Part shown: in pieces, positions 63,523 through 64,000 of the stretch
Numbering within the stretch: position 1 is the first letter of the stretch
Layout of the letters: every line of letters begins with the position of its first letter
NCBI RefSeq assembly: GCF_003258515.1
Contig: NZ_QGEH01000001.1
Span: forward strand, 2,356,001-2,420,000
Direction of reading: 5' to 3'
DNA: 64,000 bases
From: Marinobacter bohaiensis
Lineage (GTDB): Bacteria; Pseudomonadota; Gammaproteobacteria; Pseudomonadales; Oleiphilaceae
The notes under the pieces: model-generated
Told to the model about the DNA's origin: nothing
Database searches by the model: none
What the model saw: the letters and a program-made list of their open reading frames with translations, nothing else
Made by a program: the position numbers and the translations under genes

Positions 63523-63792
63523 CTACCAGTGAATCGGTCCTTTCCGCAGGTTTCTCACGTAGCGCTTGTTCAGGGTGCGCAGGATCGGCGCGAACAGGAA
63601 GAACACGCTGCCGATAATGAAGAACCAGGTGGCCACCGTCTGCCAGGACTCCCACAGGAACAGGACACTGCCGACCAGGAACAGGATTGCCGAGACATAG
63701 TCGTTGGCAATGTGCAGCCACTCATAGCGTTCGTGGATGCGTTTTTCGGCTTCCAGCAGTTCCTGGTCCAGGCGATGAGCGGACTTATTCAT
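63523..63792 (-). CDS. YrhK-family small membrane protein
   Basis: 89 residues from the ATG at 63792 (AAGGAG 9 nt upstream). Helical N-terminus (LDQELLEAEKRIHERYEWLH) and two membrane segments (YVSAILFLVGSVLFLW and VATWFFIIGSVFFLFAPILR) joined by ESWQT, the YrhK pattern. Function unknown; YrhK domains often occur as short inner-membrane proteins. Confidence 0.78.
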   Translation of the reverse strand: MNKSAHRLDQELLEAEKRIHERYEWLHIANDYVSAILFLVGSVLFLWESWQTVATWFFIIGSVFFLFAPILRTLNKRYVRNLRKGPIHW

Positions 63793-63908
63793 GCGGCGGG
63801 CTCCTTGCAGCTTCAGAGGGTTGACGTCAGTCGGTCCCCTAACGGTGCCCGGCCAGGGCGGGATGGGCAAGCCGGAGTCGGCGTCTGCGGATGATGCGGG
63901 AAAAGACA

Positions 63909-63928
63909 CCCGGGCCAGGCGGCCCGGG
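63909..63928 (-). terminator. Probable terminator of the gene at the window's right edge
   Basis: CCCGGGCC (63909-63916), AGGC, GGCCCGGG (63921-63928). On the minus strand the stem is followed by TGTCTTTTCCC, an acceptable U-rich tail, 9 bp beyond the stop codon at 63938. Confidence 0.65.
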
Positions 63929-63937
63929 CCGATGCCC

Positions 63938-64000
63938 CTAGTGACTGATCATCCAGGGGCGCATGGAGGGAAACATCTTCTTGCCGTCGGCGGTGTAGAA
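63938..64000 (-). CDS. C-terminal 20 residues of an unidentified protein (5' part outside window)
   Basis: Reading leftward from the window edge, the frame encodes FYTADGKKMFPSMRPWMISH and a TAG stop at 63938-63940. An intrinsic terminator follows directly, which supports a true gene end. Too short to name a family. Confidence 0.55.
   Translation of the reverse strand, partial: FYTADGKKMFPSMRPWMISH

Overview
The window is a dense, GC-rich chromosomal segment from a gammaproteobacterium, most likely a marine or halophilic relative of Marinobacter/Pseudomonas. Supporting signs are the GntR-smc-zipA-ligA order known from Pseudomonas, a PsrA-like operator beside divergent etfBA and etfD, an HsbR/HsbA-type partner switch, a cheR-cheV / flgA-flgM-flgN flagellar block, a PhaD-like regulator with a phasin, and sigma-54 promoters. 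I see no phage, insertion sequence, rRNA or CRISPR; this is ordinary chromosome with several well-organised functional islands.

Layout. 1-6.9 kb: a ketone-body / short-chain acid utilisation island (3' end of acetoacetyl-CoA synthetase, a PAS-AAA-Fis sigma-54 activator, palindromic activator sites, a -24/-12 promoter, a three-gene TRAP transporter and a CoA-transferase). 6.9-11.1 kb: the electron-transfer flavoprotein pair etfBA, divergent from the ETF:ubiquinone oxidoreductase gene, with a perfect 20-bp palindrome between them. 11.2-20.0 kb: housekeeping and signalling genes (SlyD-like FKBP, DUF1285, class-V aminotransferase, SixA, GpsA, HsbA/HsbR-like partner switch, HD hydrolase, renalase-like flavoprotein). 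20.1-27.0 kb: a tightly overlapping eight-gene operon for membrane-lipid modification (fatty-acid desaturase, NTF2-like, SDR, flavin oxidoreductase, DUF1365, a cyclopropane-synthase-like methyltransferase, DUF2878, a secreted protein). The methyltransferase has lost two of the conserved bicarbonate ligands of true cyclopropane synthases, which makes this operon the strongest candidate here for undescribed chemistry.

27.1-36.6 kb: exonuclease III, PhaD-like regulator, phasin, a candidate small RNA, a persulfide-sensor (BigR/SqrR-type) operon with YeeE/YedE transport halves, a DUF442 protein and a SulP transporter, then ferrochelatase and GABA transaminase. 36.6-42.6 kb: an EAL-CBS-GGDEF protein downstream of a chemoreceptor, then the 5-oxoprolinase operon pxpABC. 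42.6-47.7 kb: tRNA-Ser(GGA) with a duplicated 3' tail and two terminators, cheR, cheV, flgA (sigma-54 promoter), flgM (near-consensus sigma-28 promoter), flgN, and a membrane protein carrying a tandem MshEN c-di-GMP-binding motif. 47.8-64 kb: periplasmic cyclophilin, mnmC, a CBS protein, a large outer-membrane lipoprotein, ligA, zipA, smc, a GntR regulator, dbpA, a YrhK-family protein and the end of an unidentified gene.

Functionally the parts connect: acetoacetate/hydroxybutyrate handling, PHA-linked regulation, ETF electron transfer and acyl-chain modification all concern acyl/lipid carbon, while HsbRA, FlgM, CheV/CheR, the EAL-GGDEF protein and the MshEN protein concern the motile/sessile decision. 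All functional assignments come from reading motifs by eye, not from database searches.
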